DNA of 64,000 bases from Alteromonas sp. KUL42 (lineage in GTDB: Bacteria > Pseudomonadota > Gammaproteobacteria > Enterobacterales > Alteromonadaceae). The stretch is from the NCBI RefSeq assembly GCF_006538325.1, contig NZ_BJKK01000001.1, positions 186,001 through 250,000 on the forward strand, read 5' to 3'. A program made the position numbers and the translations under genes. Under the pieces are notes generated by a model that saw only the letters and a list, made by a program, of their open reading frames with translations, was not told the DNA's origin and did not search any database. Below, piece after piece: positions 18,173 to 29,361 of this stretch. Every line of letters starts with the position of its first letter. Within the stretch, counting starts at the first letter, position 1.

Positions 18173-20007
18173 GCCTAGCGAATTCCTCACAAAGTATCCA
18201 ATCTGCGCGACAACAACCGCGTAAGAACAGTCGTGGCGGTAAACTAGGAGCCAAGCCAGGAACTAAATCAGGCGCTAAACAAAACGTCACGCCAAGCTTG
18301 GTGCACTGGCGTTTTGTGGTTGTGCTAGTTGTCATTATGGCGGTATTTGCAGTGTTAGCTGCTCGGGCAGCATACATTCAGGTGATAGAGCCGGACGAGC
18401 TTATTCAGCAAGGTGACAGTCGTACTTTACGTACTCGCAATATGCCAACCTATCGCGGTCTTATTACTGATAGAAATGGGGTTGAATTAGCCGTCAGTGT
18501 GCCGGTGCGCGCCATCTATGCTGACCCTAAAGTAATTCATGAAAATAATGGCTTTGATGAAGCTCGACGTTGGGAAGCGCTAGCCGATGTATTGCGTCAA
18601 GACGTCAACGAACTCAAAGATAAAGTCGCAAACCCCAAACGCCGTTTTGTCTATCTTCAGCGCCAGGTTTCACCGGCAATGGCTGAGTATGTTGATAAGC
18701 TGGATATCCCGGGTATTTATCTACGCCGAGAAAGTCGACGCTATTACCCAACTGGTGAGGTATCAGCCCAGCTAATTGGTGTCACCGATGTAGATGACGC
18801 AGGTGTCGAAGGCTTAGAACGCATGTATGACGATTGGTTAACAGGCACGCCTGGGTCTCGGAAGATTCGTCGTGACGCAAAGGGCCGTCAAGTTGAAATA
18901 CTGGAAACCACATCTGGCGAGAAAGCTGGTGATTTGCAGTTATCTATTGACCAACGCATTCAGGCCCTAGCGTACAAAGAAATTAAAGAAGCTATGCTGT
19001 ATTACCAGTCGAGCTCGGCCTCAGCCATTGTTATTGACGTCAAAACTGGCGACGTACTTGCTATGGTTAATGCGCCTTCATTTAACCCCAATGACAGAAG
19101 TGATATTTCACCACACAGAATGCGTAACCGCGTAATTACGGATGCTTTTGAGCCTGGCTCATCGCTAAAGCCACTTGCCGTGCTGACCGCATTGGAATTT
19201 GGCGACGTTGAACCCGAGGATACTGTTGATACCTATCCAGGTTGGATGCGCTTAGGTGGAAGCTTGGTTAAAGATACGCGCAATTATGGTGAGCTTACTC
19301 TTGAAGAAATCATACAGCACTCATCTAACATGGGAACGTCAAAGCTCGCGTTATCTGTACCTAAGCAATTCCTGTTAGATACCTATTACAACATGGGGCT
19401 AATGAGTGATACCGGTTTGAATATGGCAGGCGAAAGCAGTGGTATTTTCCATGAGCGCAGCCGTTGGTCTGAATTCGAACTGGCTACCTTATCGTTTGGT
19501 TACGGTATTTCGGTGACCACCGCTCAGCTAGGCCGTTTATATGCGACCTTAGCCAATGGGGGCATTAAAACCCCGCTTAATATTATCAAGTCGCCAAAGG
19601 AACCTACTTGGCAAGCACAAGCAGAGCGCGTGATAAGCGAAGAAAATGCCAATGCCATTATTCAAATGATGGAAAGCGTAACTCAGCGCGGTGGTACCGC
19701 AACTAAAGCGGCAATTCCCGGCTATCGCGTAGCGGGTAAAACTGGTACAAGTCGTAAAGCGGTAGCAGGTGGTTACGGTGAAGAGTATGTCAATATCTTT
19801 GCTGGTGTGGCGCCGGTATCCGACCCACGTTTAGTTACTGTTGTGCTTATTAATGAGCCAGGTGGTGATTTATATCACGCTGGCGACACGGCGGCGCCAG
19901 TATTTTCAGCCATCATGGGTGGCGCCTTGCACATGCTAAATATTGCGCCTGATGACAAACAGGTTACTTCTAGTCGGTTATTAAAAGGAGGCCAAAGTGG
20001 TAGTTAA
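18169..20007 (+). CDS. ftsI: Septal peptidoglycan transpeptidase FtsI (PBP3)
   Basis: A 612-residue class B penicillin-binding protein that cross-links septal peptidoglycan with FtsW. It has a long basic cytoplasmic tail (residues 1-45), one membrane helix (~46-68), the non-catalytic dimerisation region (RGLITDRNGVELA) and the transpeptidase domain. The active serine lies in SSLK (Ser331 to Lys334), followed by the SSN triad at HSSNMGTSK and KTGTS. The tail, rich in Lys/Gly/Pro, is longer than in E. coli. Its end overlaps murE by 11 bases. Confidence 0.97.
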   Translation: MSLANSSQSIQSARQQPRKNSRGGKLGAKPGTKSGAKQNVTPSLVHWRFVVVLVVIMAVFAVLAARAAYIQVIEPDELIQQGDSRTLRTRNMPTYRGLITDRNGVELAVSVPVRAIYADPKVIHENNGFDEARRWEALADVLRQDVNELKDKVANPKRRFVYLQRQVSPAMAEYVDKLDIPGIYLRRESRRYYPTGEVSAQLIGVTDVDDAGVEGLERMYDDWLTGTPGSRKIRRDAKGRQVEILETTSGEKAGDLQLSIDQRIQALAYKEIKEAMLYYQSSSASAIVIDVKTGDVLAMVNAPSFNPNDRSDISPHRMRNRVITDAFEPGSSLKPLAVLTALEFGDVEPEDTVDTYPGWMRLGGSLVKDTRNYGELTLEEIIQHSSNMGTSKLALSVPKQFLLDTYYNMGLMSDTGLNMAGESSGIFHERSRWSEFELATLSFGYGISVTTAQLGRLYATLANGGIKTPLNIIKSPKEPTWQAQAERVISEENANAIIQMMESVTQRGGTATKAAIPGYRVAGKTGTSRKAVAGGYGEEYVNIFAGVAPVSDPRLVTVVLINEPGGDLYHAGDTAAPVFSAIMGGALHMLNIAPDDKQVTSSRLLKGGQSGS

Positions 20008-21547
20008 GGCCTTTATTCAGAGCACTCGCGCGCTCATGGCAAAGTTTGGTATTGACGCACCAGATATCCGTATTGAAGGGTTGACGTTAGATAGCCGCGA
20101 AGTGAATACACGCTTGGCGTTTATTGCCATAAAAGGGCACGAGCGAGATGGTCGAGATTTTATCCCGCAGGCAATAAGTTTAGGGGCCCGTGTAATATTG
20201 GCGCAAACTGACGACAGTGATAACCATGGAAACATGGAAATGCGCGACCACAGTGTCATTATCTACTTGCACGGGCTGCCACAAATGCTCTCTGCATTGG
20301 CTGCGGCGTTTTACGATTATCCTGCGCAAAAGATGGCAACAGTTGCTGTTACCGGAACTAACGGGAAAACCTCTACAGTTCAACTGCTTACGCAGTTAAA
20401 AGATGCGTTGGGTACACGTAGTGCCAGCATAGGTACGTTGGGCAGTAGTGTATTTGAAGGCAGTAATACACAATGGAAAAACACGCCTGCGGCCAACACT
20501 ACACCCGATGCCATACGTATGCAGTACTTGTTGGCAGAGTTTGTGCAAAGCGAAGTGCGTCATACTGCTTTTGAAGCCAGTTCACATGCGTTAGTACAAG
20601 GGCGCCTTAGTACGGTGAAAACCGACATCGCTGTGTTTACCAACCTAACCCGTGACCACCTCGATTACCATGGAACAATGGAAGAGTATGGTAGTGCTAA
20701 GCGCTTGTTATTAGCGCAACCGGGCTTGAAAGCAGCAGTATTAAATGCCAATGATAGTGAAAGTGAAAAATGGGACAAGGAAGCAGCCTCATCAATATTG
20801 AGAGTGTGGACAGGTATTGAGGTTGGCGAGTCTGGCAGCGCAATGAATGCCTACAAACAACCCCAATATCGCCATTGTTTCGCCACAAAGCCAACTTATC
20901 ATTCGTCGGGATGTCAGTTCGAATTGAACACGTCTTGGGGCAACGCATTTATTTCTTTGCCGCTGTTTGGTGAGTTCAACGTGAGTAACGTACTTAGTGC
21001 AATAGGTACATTGCTTGCAGAAGGTGAGCGCTTTGACGAGGTGGTAAACGCAGTTAATGCGATAACACCAGTACCGGGCAGAATGGAAGTGTTTCCAGTA
21101 AATGGCGCGGCCAATATTGTTGTGGATTATGCACATACCCCCGACGCGCTTGAAAAGGTACTACTGAGTGCAAAATTTCATACCTCAGGTCAAGTGTGGT
21201 GTGTGTTTGGTTGCGGTGGTGATAGAGATAAAGGCAAGCGCCCACTAATGGGCCAAGCTGCCGAAGTGGGTGCAGATGTGATTGTGATCACCACAGACAA
21301 CAGCCGTAGTGAAGCGCCAGAGGCAATTGCAAGTGACATTATTGCTGGACTTAAGAATGCTGAGTGTGCTGTGTGTATCGCTGATCGCGAAGCTGCCATC
21401 CGCCATTGCCTTTCGCTTGCTACTGAAAAAGACATTATTGTCGTGGCCGGAAAGGGACACGAAGACTATCAAATCATTGGTGATAAAAAAACTAACTATA
21501 ACGAACGTGCAGTTGTGGCGCGACTGCAACAGGAGTACAGCAAATGA
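19997..21547 (+). CDS. murE: UDP-MurNAc-tripeptide synthetase MurE
   Basis: A 516-residue Mur ligase that adds meso-diaminopimelate to UDP-MurNAc-L-Ala-D-Glu in the cytoplasm. The ATP site is GTNGKTST (~118-125), with the carbamylated-lysine region and the domain-3 motif DNSRSEAP at ~436, where the usual meso-DAP motif is DNPR. So the third residue is Ser instead of the usual Pro. The start is a GTG with AAAGGAGG upstream, lying inside the end of ftsI. It overlaps murF by four bases. Confidence 0.96.
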   Translation: MVVKAFIQSTRALMAKFGIDAPDIRIEGLTLDSREVNTRLAFIAIKGHERDGRDFIPQAISLGARVILAQTDDSDNHGNMEMRDHSVIIYLHGLPQMLSALAAAFYDYPAQKMATVAVTGTNGKTSTVQLLTQLKDALGTRSASIGTLGSSVFEGSNTQWKNTPAANTTPDAIRMQYLLAEFVQSEVRHTAFEASSHALVQGRLSTVKTDIAVFTNLTRDHLDYHGTMEEYGSAKRLLLAQPGLKAAVLNANDSESEKWDKEAASSILRVWTGIEVGESGSAMNAYKQPQYRHCFATKPTYHSSGCQFELNTSWGNAFISLPLFGEFNVSNVLSAIGTLLAEGERFDEVVNAVNAITPVPGRMEVFPVNGAANIVVDYAHTPDALEKVLLSAKFHTSGQVWCVFGCGGDRDKGKRPLMGQAAEVGADVIVITTDNSRSEAPEAIASDIIAGLKNAECAVCIADREAAIRHCLSLATEKDIIVVAGKGHEDYQIIGDKKTNYNERAVVARLQQEYSK

Positions 21548-22950
21548 TAAGAACAACGCTGTTATGGATAGCCGAAAAAGTTAACGGAAAACTGCAAGGA
21601 AAAGCAGATATTGAAGTAACCGCAATTAGTACAGACACCCGTACTATCGAAGAAGGTGCAGTTTATCTTGCGCTGAAAGGGCCCAATTTTAATGGCCATG
21701 ATTTTGTCTCTCATGCACAAAAAGCCGGAGCCATTGCGGTTATTGCTAGTGAGCCTGTCACAACGTCACTTCCCGTAATTATGGTCGAAGATACAAAAGA
21801 TGCTTTAGGCATGTTAGGTGCTGCAGTTAAGGCTGAAGTTGCACCTAAGACAATTGCCATCACAGGAAGTAGTGGTAAAACCACGGTGAAAGAAATGTGT
21901 GCTTCTGTGTTATCACGCCGAGGAAGTGTGCTGGCCACAAAGGGGAATTTTAATAACGATATCGGTGTGCCGTTAACGCTGCTACGCCTAGAGCCACATC
22001 ATGAGTTTGCGGTTATGGAGTTGGGAGCGAATCACCTTGGTGAAATTGCTTACACTACTAATTTAGTTAAGCCTGATGTGGCCACTATCGTTAATGCCGC
22101 AGCTTCTCACTTAGAAGGTTTTGGAAGCTTGCTTGGTGTCGCTCGTGCTAAGAGTGAAATTTTTAAAGGGCTAGGTGATGAAGGCGTTGCTGTCGTTAAC
22201 GTCGATAGTCAGTTTGCTGATTTTTGGCTTGGTAAGCTTAAACATACACAAACACTTACCTTTTCACCTGATCAAAAGAACCACGCTGATTTTCGCGCTC
22301 AGGATATTTCACTTGGTTTAGACGGTTGCGCTGCATTCCATTTGGTATGCCCCAAAGGGGACATTGCAATTCAGCTCACTATTCCGGGCCTTCACAACGT
22401 GGGTAATGCATTGCTCGCAGCAGCATTAACTTTGCAAGTTGGCGCTACTCTTGAAAATGTACGCGATGGCTTATTGGCCATGAAACAAGTGAGTGGCCGA
22501 CTTAATGTCAAACAACTCACTGAGCAGGTTCGTTTGCTTGATGATACTTACAACGCCAATGTGGCCTCGGTTAATGCGGCAATAGACACATTAAGCAGCT
22601 TTGCAGGTATTTCAGTACTTGTACTTGGTGATATGAAAGAACTCGGCGAAAAGGCGCGTTTTTATCATGAGCAAGTTGGCGAGTACGCCAAAGAAAAGGG
22701 CATTGATTACCTCTACACAATGGGGGTGTTAAGCCAGTCAGCAAGTGATGTATTTGCCGAGAATAGTGGCCATTTTAGCGATGTTGAAAGTTTAATGGAG
22801 GCGATGCACAACGATTTGTTGATGCAGCAGCGCGATATATCAATTTTGGTGAAAGGTTCACGTAGCTCCAAAATGGAGCGTGTGGTAGAGGCAATCGAGG
22901 CCTCTGCGCTGGGAAAGCTTGATAGCCGTCGGGAGCGAATAGCATGCTAA
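21544..22950 (+). CDS. murF: UDP-MurNAc-pentapeptide synthetase MurF
   Basis: A 468-residue Mur ligase that adds D-Ala-D-Ala to the UDP-MurNAc tripeptide. The N-terminal substrate domain has [18 protein letters not shown], the ATP-binding loop is [10 protein letters not shown] (~112-121), followed by [13 protein letters not shown] and the C-terminal domain with LDDTYNAN and VLGDMKELG. The length is normal. It begins in an ATGA overlap with murE and its last codons overlap the mraY start by seven bases. Confidence 0.97.
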   Translation: MIRTTLLWIAEKVNGKLQGKADIEVTAISTDTRTIEEGAVYLALKGPNFNGHDFVSHAQKAGAIAVIASEPVTTSLPVIMVEDTKDALGMLGAAVKAEVAPKTIAITGSSGKTTVKEMCASVLSRRGSVLATKGNFNNDIGVPLTLLRLEPHHEFAVMELGANHLGEIAYTTNLVKPDVATIVNAAASHLEGFGSLLGVARAKSEIFKGLGDEGVAVVNVDSQFADFWLGKLKHTQTLTFSPDQKNHADFRAQDISLGLDGCAAFHLVCPKGDIAIQLTIPGLHNVGNALLAAALTLQVGATLENVRDGLLAMKQVSGRLNVKQLTEQVRLLDDTYNANVASVNAAIDTLSSFAGISVLVLGDMKELGEKARFYHEQVGEYAKEKGIDYLYTMGVLSQSASDVFAENSGHFSDVESLMEAMHNDLLMQQRDISILVKGSRSSKMERVVEAIEASALGKLDSRRERIAC

Positions 22951-24026
22951 TTTGGCTAGCCGACTGGCTAACACAATTTGATACAGGGTTTAATGTCTTT
23001 TCCTACCTAACGCTGCGGGCAATTTTGAGCACGCTGACGGCGTTATTGATTGCCATACTGATTGGCCCCAAGATGATCCGTTATTTGCAAACCATGCAAA
23101 TTGGTCAAACGGTTCGTGACGATGGCCCGCAGAGTCATTTATCTAAATCGGGCACGCCCACCATGGGTGGATTACTGATACTCGCGGCTATTGTTGTAAG
23201 CGGGTTGTTATGGGCCGATTTAACAAATCGCTACGTGTTGGTTACTCTGTTTGTAGTAGTCGCTTATGGTGCGATTGGTTTTGTCGATGATTACAGAAAA
23301 GTGATTCGCAAAGACTCGAAGGGCCTTATTGCCCGTTGGAAGTATTTTTGGCAGTCGGTTGTTGCACTAGGTGTAGCTTTCTTCTTGTATAGCTCAGCCA
23401 CGCTAAGCGCAGAAACATCCTTGCTTGTACCCTTCTTTAAAGAAGTGTTCCCACAACTGGGTGCATTCTTTATTGTTGTTACCTATTTTGCCATTGTGGG
23501 TACGAGTAACGCAGTAAACTTAACCGATGGCTTAGACGGCCTAGCCATTGTACCTACTATTCTAGTGGCTGGAGCATTTGCTATTTTTGCGTATGTAACC
23601 GGAAATGCTAACTTTGCTGCCTATCTCAATATTCCTCATATCCCGTTAACCAGTGAACTTGTGATCGTGTGTACGGCTATGGTCGGCGCAGGGCTTGGTT
23701 TTCTCTGGTTTAACACCTATCCAGCACAGGTTTTTATGGGTGATGTAGGCTCTTTAGCACTTGGAGGTACATTGGGGGTGCTTGCTGTGTTAGTACGCCA
23801 GGAATTGGTGCTTATCATTATGGGCGGTGTTTTTGTAATTGAGACACTCTCAGTCATTCTACAGGTTGGTTCATTTAAGTTACGTGGACAGCGCATTTTC
23901 CGCATGGCCCCGATTCACCATCACTACGAACTAAAAGGCTGGCCCGAGCCTCGCGTTATAGTACGTTTTTGGATAATTTCCATCATTTTGGTCTTAGTTG
24001 GCCTTGCAACCCTTAAACTGAGATAA
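22944..24026 (+). CDS. mraY: Phospho-MurNAc-pentapeptide translocase MraY
   Basis: A 360-residue integral membrane enzyme that transfers phospho-MurNAc-pentapeptide to undecaprenyl phosphate to form lipid I. It has about ten membrane segments. Conserved cytoplasmic motifs are [21 protein letters not shown] (the Mg-binding DD pair), [13 protein letters not shown] and [15 protein letters not shown]. The length equals that of E. coli MraY. It starts inside the end of murF and ends six bases before murD. Confidence 0.98.
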   Translation: MLIWLADWLTQFDTGFNVFSYLTLRAILSTLTALLIAILIGPKMIRYLQTMQIGQTVRDDGPQSHLSKSGTPTMGGLLILAAIVVSGLLWADLTNRYVLVTLFVVVAYGAIGFVDDYRKVIRKDSKGLIARWKYFWQSVVALGVAFFLYSSATLSAETSLLVPFFKEVFPQLGAFFIVVTYFAIVGTSNAVNLTDGLDGLAIVPTILVAGAFAIFAYVTGNANFAAYLNIPHIPLTSELVIVCTAMVGAGLGFLWFNTYPAQVFMGDVGSLALGGTLGVLAVLVRQELVLIIMGGVFVIETLSVILQVGSFKLRGQRIFRMAPIHHHYELKGWPEPRVIVRFWIISIILVLVGLATLKLR

Positions 24027-24032
24027 GTTACA

Positions 24033-25418
24033 ATGAATTATAACGTACGCGAACACAGTTATGTCGTCGGTGGCCTCGGGGTTACCGGTCAGGCCTGCGT
24101 GCGTTATTTGTTACGTCATCAAGCTCTCGTAAAAGCCTTTGATACTCGCTCGACATTTGCTTTACCCAGTGATCTTTCCAGCGCCATGGGCAACAGTTTT
24201 ACTTCTGCACCTCTGACGCCCGACTATTTTGATGGTGTTGACACCCTAGTGTTAAGTCCTGGGCTGTCTCTTGATATCGAGCAAGTGCAGCTTGCTAAAC
24301 AGTGTGGTGTTGAGGTTATTGGAGATGTTGAGTTGTTTGCCCGTATAAATGGCGCGTTGCCGCCAGAGCAAGCCAAGAAGGCAGTTGGTATAACAGGCTC
24401 GAATGGAAAGACAACAGTGACCTTGCTGGTGACACACTTGCTTAACGCCTGTGGTGTTAAAGCGATTGAGGCGGGAAATGTTGGCCGCCCCGTGCTAGAA
24501 GCTATCGATAGCGATGCAGATGTTGTGGTCATGGAGTTGTCGAGCTTCCAGCTAGAAACGACGAGTTCACTTTTACTTGAAGCGGCAACTGTACTGAATA
24601 TTTCTGATGATCACTTAGATCGCCACGGTACGCTTCATCATTATATCGATGCTAAACATCGCATTTTCAAACACGCAGAATCTGCTATTGTTTGGAGAGA
24701 TGGAGAATATGTAACGCCTAGTGTAGAGCACGAAAGTGCACGCGCGAATACTGTTGAGTATGGGTTAGGCCAATCTCAACAAGGCTTTTCAGTTCAAAAT
24801 GCACAAGGTAGCGATTGGGTCGCGTTTAACAATACGCTTTTGATAAAAGTGAACGATATTCCTTTGGCAGGAACCCATAATGTACTGAATGTAATGGCTG
24901 CATTGGGCATATGTATGCAAGTGGGTGTAAAGCCTACTGATGCAATTTCACATCTTGCCACATTCAAAAGTGCTCCCCACCGCTGTGTAGAAATTGCCAA
25001 TTACGGCGGTGTGCGGTTTATTGATGACTCTAAAGCTACAAATATTGGTGCAACAATAGCAGCGTTAGAAGGCCTAGCGCCACATACTAAAGGCAAACTT
25101 ATTTTGATTGCAGGCGGCGATGCAAAAGGAGCTGATATGAATAGCCTTGCTCCTTATCTCAGTCAGCACGTTGCCTGTGTATTTGCAATAGGAAAAGACG
25201 CGTCATTATTTAAAGCGTGTTTCCCTAATACCACATTAGTGACTTCTATGGCTGAAGCGGTTAAAGGTGCATCGTCATTCGCTGGTAATGGTAATGGTGA
25301 TGTGGTTTTACTTTCACCTGCCTGCGCCAGTATTGATATGTTTAATAACTACATGCACCGAGGTGAAGTGTTCAAGCAAGCTGTTGATGCTCTATTTGTC
25401 GATGAGGTGACATCATGA
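24033..25418 (+). CDS. murD: UDP-MurNAc-L-alanine:D-glutamate ligase MurD
   Basis: A 461-residue Mur ligase that adds D-glutamate to UDP-MurNAc-L-Ala. It has the N-terminal Rossmann-like domain (VVGGLGVTGQACVRYLL), the ATP loop GSNGKTTVT (~123-131), EAGNVGRPVLE, VMELSSFQLE and the C-terminal FIDDSKATNIGAT. The length is slightly above the E. coli enzyme. The gap to mraY is six bases, and the stop overlaps the ftsW ATG. Confidence 0.97.
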   Translation: MNYNVREHSYVVGGLGVTGQACVRYLLRHQALVKAFDTRSTFALPSDLSSAMGNSFTSAPLTPDYFDGVDTLVLSPGLSLDIEQVQLAKQCGVEVIGDVELFARINGALPPEQAKKAVGITGSNGKTTVTLLVTHLLNACGVKAIEAGNVGRPVLEAIDSDADVVVMELSSFQLETTSSLLLEAATVLNISDDHLDRHGTLHHYIDAKHRIFKHAESAIVWRDGEYVTPSVEHESARANTVEYGLGQSQQGFSVQNAQGSDWVAFNNTLLIKVNDIPLAGTHNVLNVMAALGICMQVGVKPTDAISHLATFKSAPHRCVEIANYGGVRFIDDSKATNIGATIAALEGLAPHTKGKLILIAGGDAKGADMNSLAPYLSQHVACVFAIGKDASLFKACFPNTTLVTSMAEAVKGASSFAGNGNGDVVLLSPACASIDMFNNYMHRGEVFKQAVDALFVDEVTS

Positions 25419-26819
25419 TGTCGGCAGCACCTAAATTGAGTGAACTTTTTGCCGCAAGACACGATGCAAAAGCACAAGTATCTCATCCTTATGATGTGAC
25501 GTTAATTTTGATAGCGCTCGCATTGATGAGTATTGGTATTATTATTGTTACCTCAGCCTCCATGCCAGTGGCTGACAGGCTTCACGATAACCCTTTTTAC
25601 TTCGCTATTCGTCATGGTATTTACATCGTGGGTGCCATTGTCGCTGCCATGGTGGTACTGCAGTTACCCATGCAGTTTTGGCGTATGTCTAACCCGTATT
25701 TATTGCTCGCCGCTATTGGTTTATTAGTCGCTGTTTTACTTATAGGTCGCACGGTGAACGGGAGTACGCGATGGCTGGCTATCGGCCCTATCACCATTCA
25801 GGCAGCAGAGCCGGCGAAACTGTTTTTCTTTGCTTATCTCGCTGGCTACCTTGTGCGTCGATACGAGGAAGTGACAGAAAACCTGAAAGGTTTTATCAAA
25901 CCTCTGGTGGTAGTTTTTTGTGCTGGCTATGTTGCTACTGCTGCAACCCGACTTAGGTACTGTGGTGGTTATGTTTGCTACTACCATTGGCCTTTTGTTT
26001 TTGGCAGGTGCGCGCTTGTGGCAATTCTTTGCGCTCGTCTTCGTGGGTGTGTTGGCCGTAGTTGCGCTTATCGTATTTGAGGAATATCGCCTTAAACGGG
26101 TAACGTCTTTCCTTGACCCATGGGCTGACCCGTTCGGTGCGGGCTATCAGCTAACGCAATCTTTGATGGCATATGGGCGTGGTAATTGGTTTGGTCAAGG
26201 TCTTGGTAATAGCTTACAAAAACTCGAGTTTTTGCCCGAAGCCCATACAGATTTTGTCATGGCTATTCTGGCTGAAGAATTGGGCTTTATGGGCGTTCTC
26301 GCGGTATTAGGCCTCATTTTGTGGATGGTATTAAGAGCGTTAAGTATTGGAAATCGTGCGCTTGAGAAAAGTCGCGCATTTGATGGCTTCCTTGCTTACA
26401 GCATAGGCATTTGGTTCAGTTTTCAAACCGCCGTTAATATCGGCGCAAGTGCCGGCATCCTACCAACGAAAGGATTAACACTGCCTTTAGTGAGTTATGG
26501 GGGCTCTTCACTGATAGTGATGTCTGTCGCCGTCGCCATTTTACTTCGAATTGATTTTGAGTTGCGCGTTGATGGTGTTCAAGCGCTTGGGCGTGGTGAG
26601 AGTAAATCTGGGCGTAAAGCGCTAAGCAATGATAGCGTCGAACAGCGCAGTAATTCAGACGCGATCAAAGCACAGCAGTCAGAAAAACCGAAAGACGAGG
26701 ATAAGCCAGCATCATCAGATGTTAAAGAGCGTGCCTCTGTGAATTCTGCTGAAGAAGAAGGTAAGGCGGGTATAAAGGCCATACTGGCGCGAGTTGCGCA
26801 GGAGGCTAACAATGACTAA
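25415..26819 (+). CDS. ftsW: FtsW septal glycosyltransferase, frameshifted in this sequence
   Basis: The SEDS-family lipid II polymerase of the divisome, with about ten membrane helices. It reads as two frames, 25415-26080 and 25920-26819. Dropping one T from the six-T run at 25914-25919 joins them as [20 protein letters not shown], matching the family at that point and giving about 467 residues. Motifs: [38 protein letters not shown] and [12 protein letters not shown]. The gene is essential, so a sequencing error is by far the likeliest cause. A hydrophilic Ser/Lys/Glu-rich tail of roughly 80 residues after the last helix is longer than in E. coli. The stop overlaps murG. Confidence 0.93.
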
Positions 26820-27915
26820 GCGCTGCTTAATTATGGCTGGCGGTACTGGTGGACACGTATTCCCCGGCTTGGCGGTAGCCCATGCACTACAAAAAGAAGG
26901 ATGGGATATTCATTGGCTTGGTACGGCAGAGCGAATGGAAGCTGACGTGGTACCCAAACACAAAATTCCTCTACACTTTATACCAGTGAAAGGGTTGAGG
27001 GGAAAAGGCCTTGCTGCCCGTTTAAGCGGAGCATTGGCGTTGGTTAAGAGCTTATTCAGTGCTAGGCGCATAATTGGTCGTATAAAACCAGACATCGTTA
27101 TTGGTTTTGGCGGATACGCCAGTGGACCCGGTGGTGTCGCCGCCAAGTCACTAGGCATTCCTGTGATAATACATGAGCAAAACGCCGCAGCGGGAATGAC
27201 AAATAGGCTATTAAGTAAAGTGGCACGTCGCGTTTTGCTGGGTTTTGACGATGCGAAAACCCAATTCTCAGGTGGTGATCATAAAGTGGTTACTGTGGGT
27301 AACCCTGTTCGCGACGAAATTTGGCAGATAGCGAGTCGTACTGAGCTAGGGGTAAAAGCGCTCCAAGAAGGTAAAGCGCTTAACATGCTGGTTGTTGGCG
27401 GAAGTTTAGGTGCGCAAATATTAAATGAAACCGTGCCTGAAACTTGTGGCGTTTTAAGTGGGCTGGCAATTAGGCATCAATGTGGCAAAGGCAATAGCCG
27501 TGGTGTTTTTGAGGCATATCGCAACGCTGGTGCCGATATGTCAAACATTGAAGTAAGCGATTTTATCGACGATATGGCAGATGCGTATGCCTGGGCTGAT
27601 TTCATTGTTTGTCGCGCCGGTGCACTGACTGTCAGTGAAGTCGCAGCAGCGGGAAGAGCCGCTATTTTTGTGCCGCTTCCGTTTGCGGTTGATGATCATC
27701 AAACCAAGAATGCACAGTCATTAGTAAAACGCGATGCAGCCGTAATGATTGCGCAGCGCGTATTTAAAGAAAATGTAGGGCAAGCGGTGCGCCAGTGGCT
27801 TCAACATCCCGAAGATTGTTTCAAAATGGGACGGCTTGCTAAAGAATGCGCCACGCCGCTTGCCACAGAAAAAGTAGTAAGCCACGTAAAAGAAGTGGTA
27901 GGAGTGAATGACTGA
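26812..27915 (+). CDS. murG: MurG lipid II synthase
   Basis: A 367-residue GT-B glycosyltransferase (UDP-GlcNAc:undecaprenyl-PP-MurNAc-pentapeptide transferase) that turns lipid I into lipid II on the inner membrane face. The first glycine loop is [39 protein letters not shown], the second glycine loop GGSLGAQ and [15 protein letters not shown] follow. The ATG at 26812 has CAGGAGG before it and lies within the end of ftsW. Its stop overlaps murC by one base. Confidence 0.97.
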   Translation: MTKRCLIMAGGTGGHVFPGLAVAHALQKEGWDIHWLGTAERMEADVVPKHKIPLHFIPVKGLRGKGLAARLSGALALVKSLFSARRIIGRIKPDIVIGFGGYASGPGGVAAKSLGIPVIIHEQNAAAGMTNRLLSKVARRVLLGFDDAKTQFSGGDHKVVTVGNPVRDEIWQIASRTELGVKALQEGKALNMLVVGGSLGAQILNETVPETCGVLSGLAIRHQCGKGNSRGVFEAYRNAGADMSNIEVSDFIDDMADAYAWADFIVCRAGALTVSEVAAAGRAAIFVPLPFAVDDHQTKNAQSLVKRDAAVMIAQRVFKENVGQAVRQWLQHPEDCFKMGRLAKECATPLATEKVVSHVKEVVGVND

Positions 27916-29360
27916 TGGTGTTTAAAACCCCATTTCAGAGCCCTCAAATGCGTAGGGTGAATAATATTTTCTTTATCGGCATCGGTGGTGCGGGTATGGG
28001 GGGGATTGCTGAAGTCCTACTAAATGAAGGCTATCGTATATCGGGGTCTGATATTCAAGAAGGCCCTATGACACAACGTTTAAGCCAATTAGGTGTTGAT
28101 GTGAAAATAGGGCATCGCGCTGAAAACGTTGAAGGCATGGATGTGGTTGTTGTATCAAGTGCCATCAACGAGCAAAACCCTGAAATTATTGTGGCACGAG
28201 AAAATCGTATTCCCATTATTAGACGTGCAGAGATGTTAGCCGAATTAATGCGCTTTCGACATGGCATTGCGGTTGCGGGTACACATGGAAAAACCACAAC
28301 TACGAGCCTTATCTCAACCATTTTTGCAGAAGCGCAATACGACCCCACATTCGTTATTGGTGGCTTGTTAAACAGCGCCGGCACCAATGCGCGTCTGGGT
28401 AAAAGCCGTTATTTAATCGCAGAAGCTGATGAAAGTGATGCCTCGTTTTTGCACCTACAACCTATGGTATCAGTAGTAACAAACATTGAAGCTGATCACA
28501 TGGACACCTATGGCGGTGACTTTTCTAAAGTGAAGGATACCTTTGTAGACTTCCTGTCCAACTTGCCGTTTTATGGTCAAGCGATTGTGTGTGGGGACGA
28601 TGAAAATATTCAGGAAATTCGCCCGCGTATCGGCAGAAGTATTCTCACTTATGGTTTTGGTACTGATAACGATTACCGTGCAGAAAATATAAAGTTGTCT
28701 TTTGGTAAAGCGAATTTTACGGTAATTCGTCCACAGCAAGCCCCGCTGGAAATCACGCTTAATCTCACAGGTAATCACAATGTACTTAATGCACTAGCTG
28801 CAATAGCAGTAGCCACCGACGAAGGTATTGACGATGATGCAATCATTCGAGCGCTGGCGAGTTTTGGTGGTATAGGTCGGCGTTTTGAACTACTAGGTGC
28901 GTTTAAAACAAGTAAGGGCGATGTGTGTTTGGTTGATGATTATGGACATCACCCTACAGAAGTGAAAGCAACAATTGCTGCGGCACGCGCTAATTGGCCA
29001 GATAATCGTTTGGTGATGGTCTATCAGCCACATCGCTTCACGCGAACCCGTGATTTGTACGAAGATTTTGTTGAAGTTTTATCGAGTGTTGACGTCTTAC
29101 TTCTACTCGATGTCTATGCCGCAAGTGAGCAGCCTATAGAAGGCGCGGATAGTAAGTCGCTTTGTCGTTCAATTCGTCAGCGAGGACAAATAGAGCCTAT
29201 TTATGTAGGCGATAAGGACGCTCTTCCGAGTATTCTGGCTAACATCATGCAAAATGGCGATATAGTTATGACGCAAGGGGCTGGAAATATTGGTCAGATT
29301 GCAAAATTACTGGCTAAACATGAACTTGAACCGCAATGTTTAGCTAAGGAAGGGAATTAA
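27915..29360 (+). CDS. murC: UDP-N-acetylmuramate:L-alanine ligase MurC
   Basis: A 481-residue Mur ligase that attaches L-alanine, the first residue of the stem peptide. It has the N-terminal dinucleotide-like loop [16 protein letters not shown], the ATP loop [11 protein letters not shown] (~121-131), [23 protein letters not shown] and the C-terminal [11 protein letters not shown]. The length is normal. It starts in a TGATG overlap with murG, and ddl begins after one base. murB is not present in the cluster, as in enterics. Confidence 0.97.
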   Translation: MVFKTPFQSPQMRRVNNIFFIGIGGAGMGGIAEVLLNEGYRISGSDIQEGPMTQRLSQLGVDVKIGHRAENVEGMDVVVVSSAINEQNPEIIVARENRIPIIRRAEMLAELMRFRHGIAVAGTHGKTTTTSLISTIFAEAQYDPTFVIGGLLNSAGTNARLGKSRYLIAEADESDASFLHLQPMVSVVTNIEADHMDTYGGDFSKVKDTFVDFLSNLPFYGQAIVCGDDENIQEIRPRIGRSILTYGFGTDNDYRAENIKLSFGKANFTVIRPQQAPLEITLNLTGNHNVLNALAAIAVATDEGIDDDAIIRALASFGGIGRRFELLGAFKTSKGDVCLVDDYGHHPTEVKATIAAARANWPDNRLVMVYQPHRFTRTRDLYEDFVEVLSSVDVLLLLDVYAASEQPIEGADSKSLCRSIRQRGQIEPIYVGDKDALPSILANIMQNGDIVMTQGAGNIGQIAKLLAKHELEPQCLAKEGN

Positions 29361-29361
29361 T

